NCBI RefSeq assembly: GCF_001423885.1
Contig: NZ_LMPP01000003.1
Coordinates: 186,001-250,000 of the forward strand
Length of the DNA stretch: 64,000 bases
From: Rathayibacter sp. Leaf185
GTDB lineage: Bacteria > Actinomycetota > Actinomycetes > Actinomycetales > Microbacteriaceae
Direction: 5' to 3'
This document shows, piece after piece, positions 62,638 through 64,000 of this stretch; position 1 is the stretch's first letter, and every line of letters begins with the position of its first letter. The notes under the pieces are model-generated. The model did not search any database. It had not been told where the DNA came from and was given only the letters and a program-made list of their open reading frames with translations. A program made the position numbers and the translations under genes.

Positions 62638-63561
62638 TCACTCGCCGCGGAGGACCTCGAGGGCGTGGGCCAGATCGTCGGGATAGGACGCCTCGAACGA
62701 CACCCACTCCCCCGATCCCGGATGGGTGAAACCGAGCCGGACCGCGTCGAGCCACTGCCGGGTGAGACCGAGTCGTCTGGACAGCGTCGGATCGGCCCCG
62801 TACATGGCGTCGCCCACGCACGGGTGGCGTTGAGCGGCCATGTGCACGCGGATCTGGTGGGTGCGCCCGGTCTCGAGGTGGATCTCGAGCAGGGAGGCGA
62901 ACGGGAACGCCTCGATCGTCTCGTAGTGCGTCACCGACGGCTTCCCATCGGCTCGGACCGCGAACTTCCAGTCGGAGGAGGGGTGCCGGCCGAGCGGCGC
63001 GTCGATCGTGCCCGCGAGCGGATCGGGGTGCCCCTGCACGACCGCGTGGTACACCTTCTCGACGGTGCGGTCGTGGAAGGCGCGCTTGAGATGGGTGTAG
63101 GCCCTCTCCGACTTGGCGACGACCATCAGCCCGCTGGTCCCGGCGTCGAGGCGGTGCACGATGCCCGCTCGCTCCGCCGCTCCGGACGTGGCGATCGTGA
63201 ACCCCGCCGCGGCGAGGGCGCCGAGGACGGTCGGGCCCTCCCAGCCGACGGCGGGATGAGCCGCGACTCCGACGGGCTTGTCGATCACGACGATGTCGTC
63301 GTCGTCGTGCACGATCCCGAGATCGGGGACCGCGATCGGGATGATCCGCGGCTCCTCCCTCGGCGACCACTCGACGCTCAGCCAGGATCCGGCCGAGACC
63401 CGGTCGCTCTTGTCGAGGACGCGTCCGTCCGCCGTCACTCCCCCGGCCTCGGCCACTTCGGCAGCGAAGGTGCGCGAGAAGCCGAGCAGCTTGGCCACAG
63501 CGGCGTCGGCGCGCAACCCCTCGAGCCCGTCGGGGACGGGGAGGGAGCGCGACTGGACCAT
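62638..63561 (-). CDS. RluD-type 23S rRNA pseudouridine synthase
   Basis: The 307-residue product has an N-terminal S4 domain ([20 protein letters not shown]) and a pseudouridine synthase domain with [19 protein letters not shown], in which the Asp is catalytic, and [15 protein letters not shown]. RluA/RluD-family members modify 23S rRNA (positions 1911/1915/1917 for RluD); the exact site is not readable. Its ATG shares one base with the lspA stop (TGATG), as is common for lspA-rluD pairs. Confidence 0.93.
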   Translation of the reverse strand: MVQSRSLPVPDGLEGLRADAAVAKLLGFSRTFAAEVAEAGGVTADGRVLDKSDRVSAGSWLSVEWSPREEPRIIPIAVPDLGIVHDDDDIVVIDKPVGVAAHPAVGWEGPTVLGALAAAGFTIATSGAAERAGIVHRLDAGTSGLMVVAKSERAYTHLKRAFHDRTVEKVYHAVVQGHPDPLAGTIDAPLGRHPSSDWKFAVRADGKPSVTHYETIEAFPFASLLEIHLETGRTHQIRVHMAAQRHPCVGDAMYGADPTLSRRLGLTRQWLDAVRLGFTHPGSGEWVSFEASYPDDLAHALEVLRGE

Positions 63562-64000
63562 CAGGCGCCGCCGCGGACGTCGGGGTCGTGCGCGGGCTCC
63601 TCGGCGGCCGGGGCCTCGGGCTCCTCGGCGGTGCGGGAGTCGCGTGTGCCGTCCAGCCCGACCCCGCGCAGACTCAGGATCACGAAGATCGCCATCGCGG
63701 TGCAGATGGAGATGTCGGCGATGTTGTAGATCGCAGGCAGCAGCCACGGAGTGAAGACGAAGTCGACGACATGGCCGAGGCCGAACGACGGCTCGCGGAA
63801 GAGACGGTCGAAGAGGTTGCCCAGAGTGCCGCCGAGCAGCAGTCCGAAGAAGATCGCCCACGCCGTCGAGCGGATGCGTCGCGCGAACCAGAGGACGGCG
63901 ACGACCACGCACGCGGCGATGATCGAGAAGATCCAGGTGGAGCCGCTCGCGAGCGAGAACGCGGCTCCGGGGTTCTTCACGTAGTGGAAGATCAGGACGT
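63561..64000 (-). CDS. lspA: Lipoprotein signal peptidase LspA, N-terminus cut by the window edge
   Basis: The visible 146 residues (open at 64000) contain [13 protein letters not shown], the second conserved LspA block normally near residue 50, [11 protein letters not shown] with the first catalytic Asp, and [20 protein letters not shown] with the second. Three membrane helices are visible. An acidic tail (residues [18 protein letters not shown]) follows. LspA removes signal peptides from lipoproteins such as CtaC. Confidence 0.93.
   Translation of the reverse strand, partial: VLIFHYVKNPGAAFSLASGSTWIFSIIAACVVVAVLWFARRIRSTAWAIFFGLLLGGTLGNLFDRLFREPSFGLGHVVDFVFTPWLLPAIYNIADISICTAMAIFVILSLRGVGLDGTRDSRTAEEPEAPAAEEPAHDPDVRGGA

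Overview
This window is a stretch of chromosome from a high-GC Gram-positive bacterium (Actinomycetota), most likely in the family Microbacteriaceae. The evidence is very GC-rich coding sequence, frequent GTG starts, many ATGA/GTGA/TGATG gene overlaps, the actinobacterial ctaE-qcrCAB / ctaC-ctaD-ctaF respiratory loci with trpD and erpA beside them, and the thrS-HIT-pdxS-pdxT-yebC-ruvCAB order. Two short motifs of the form GGTCTCGATACG...CTCGACCA resemble, from memory, an extragenic repeat of Microbacteriaceae. The genus was not established.

Layout. (1) 1-8215, minus strand: thrS, a HIT/Ap4A-type protein, pdxS-pdxT, an Fpg/Nei glycosylase, then yebC-ruvC-ruvA and the first codons of ruvB. A 1 kb array of structured repeats (2078-3057) lies between fpg and yebC. 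(2) 8216-9189: a 970 bp non-coding gap. (3) 9190-24703, plus strand: a 15 kb exopolysaccharide operon of the Wzx/Wzy/Wzz type. It holds an initiating sugar-phosphate transferase, amino-sugar biosynthesis genes, a flippase, glycosyltransferases (one is a three-domain fusion), a polymerase and a chain-length regulator. A WbpD-like acetyltransferase faces it from the other strand. (4) 25.5-34.5 kb: ordinary accessory and housekeeping genes, including a FadR-type regulator with two perfect operators in front of lldD, and a FolP2-like dihydropteroate synthase paralogue. (5) 34.6-35.4 kb: four tRNAs (Val-GAC, Cys, Gly on minus; Val-CAC on plus). (6) 35.4-42.8 kb: a membrane hydrolase, a GlcD-type oxidase, Nudix, a PAP2-diacylglycerol kinase fusion and a PTS-type dihydroxyacetone kinase operon dhaKLM. 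(7) 42.9-53.2 kb: trpD, ctaE-qcrCAB, ctaCDF and erpA, which together specify most of a cytochrome bcc-aa3 respiratory supercomplex. (8) 53.3-64 kb: an M20 peptidase, a DUF3043 protein, pyrD, nrdR, hisD, dnaE, an RluD-type pseudouridine synthase and a truncated lspA.

The most interesting feature is a family of about 105 nt extragenic elements, eleven copies in four places. Each intact copy has a 5' hairpin with a 7 nt loop (TCCYYGC), a linker of 55-57 nt that contains a smaller hairpin, and a second main hairpin with a 6 nt loop (TGRNRC). Stem bases differ between copies but base pairing is kept, so the structure appears to be under selection. At four ends the first hairpin sits 8-22 bp past a stop codon. 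Some copies form inverted pairs (REPIN-like) and some form a higher-order tandem array. I did not identify this family with any named element. All calls come from reading the sequence; no database search was run.
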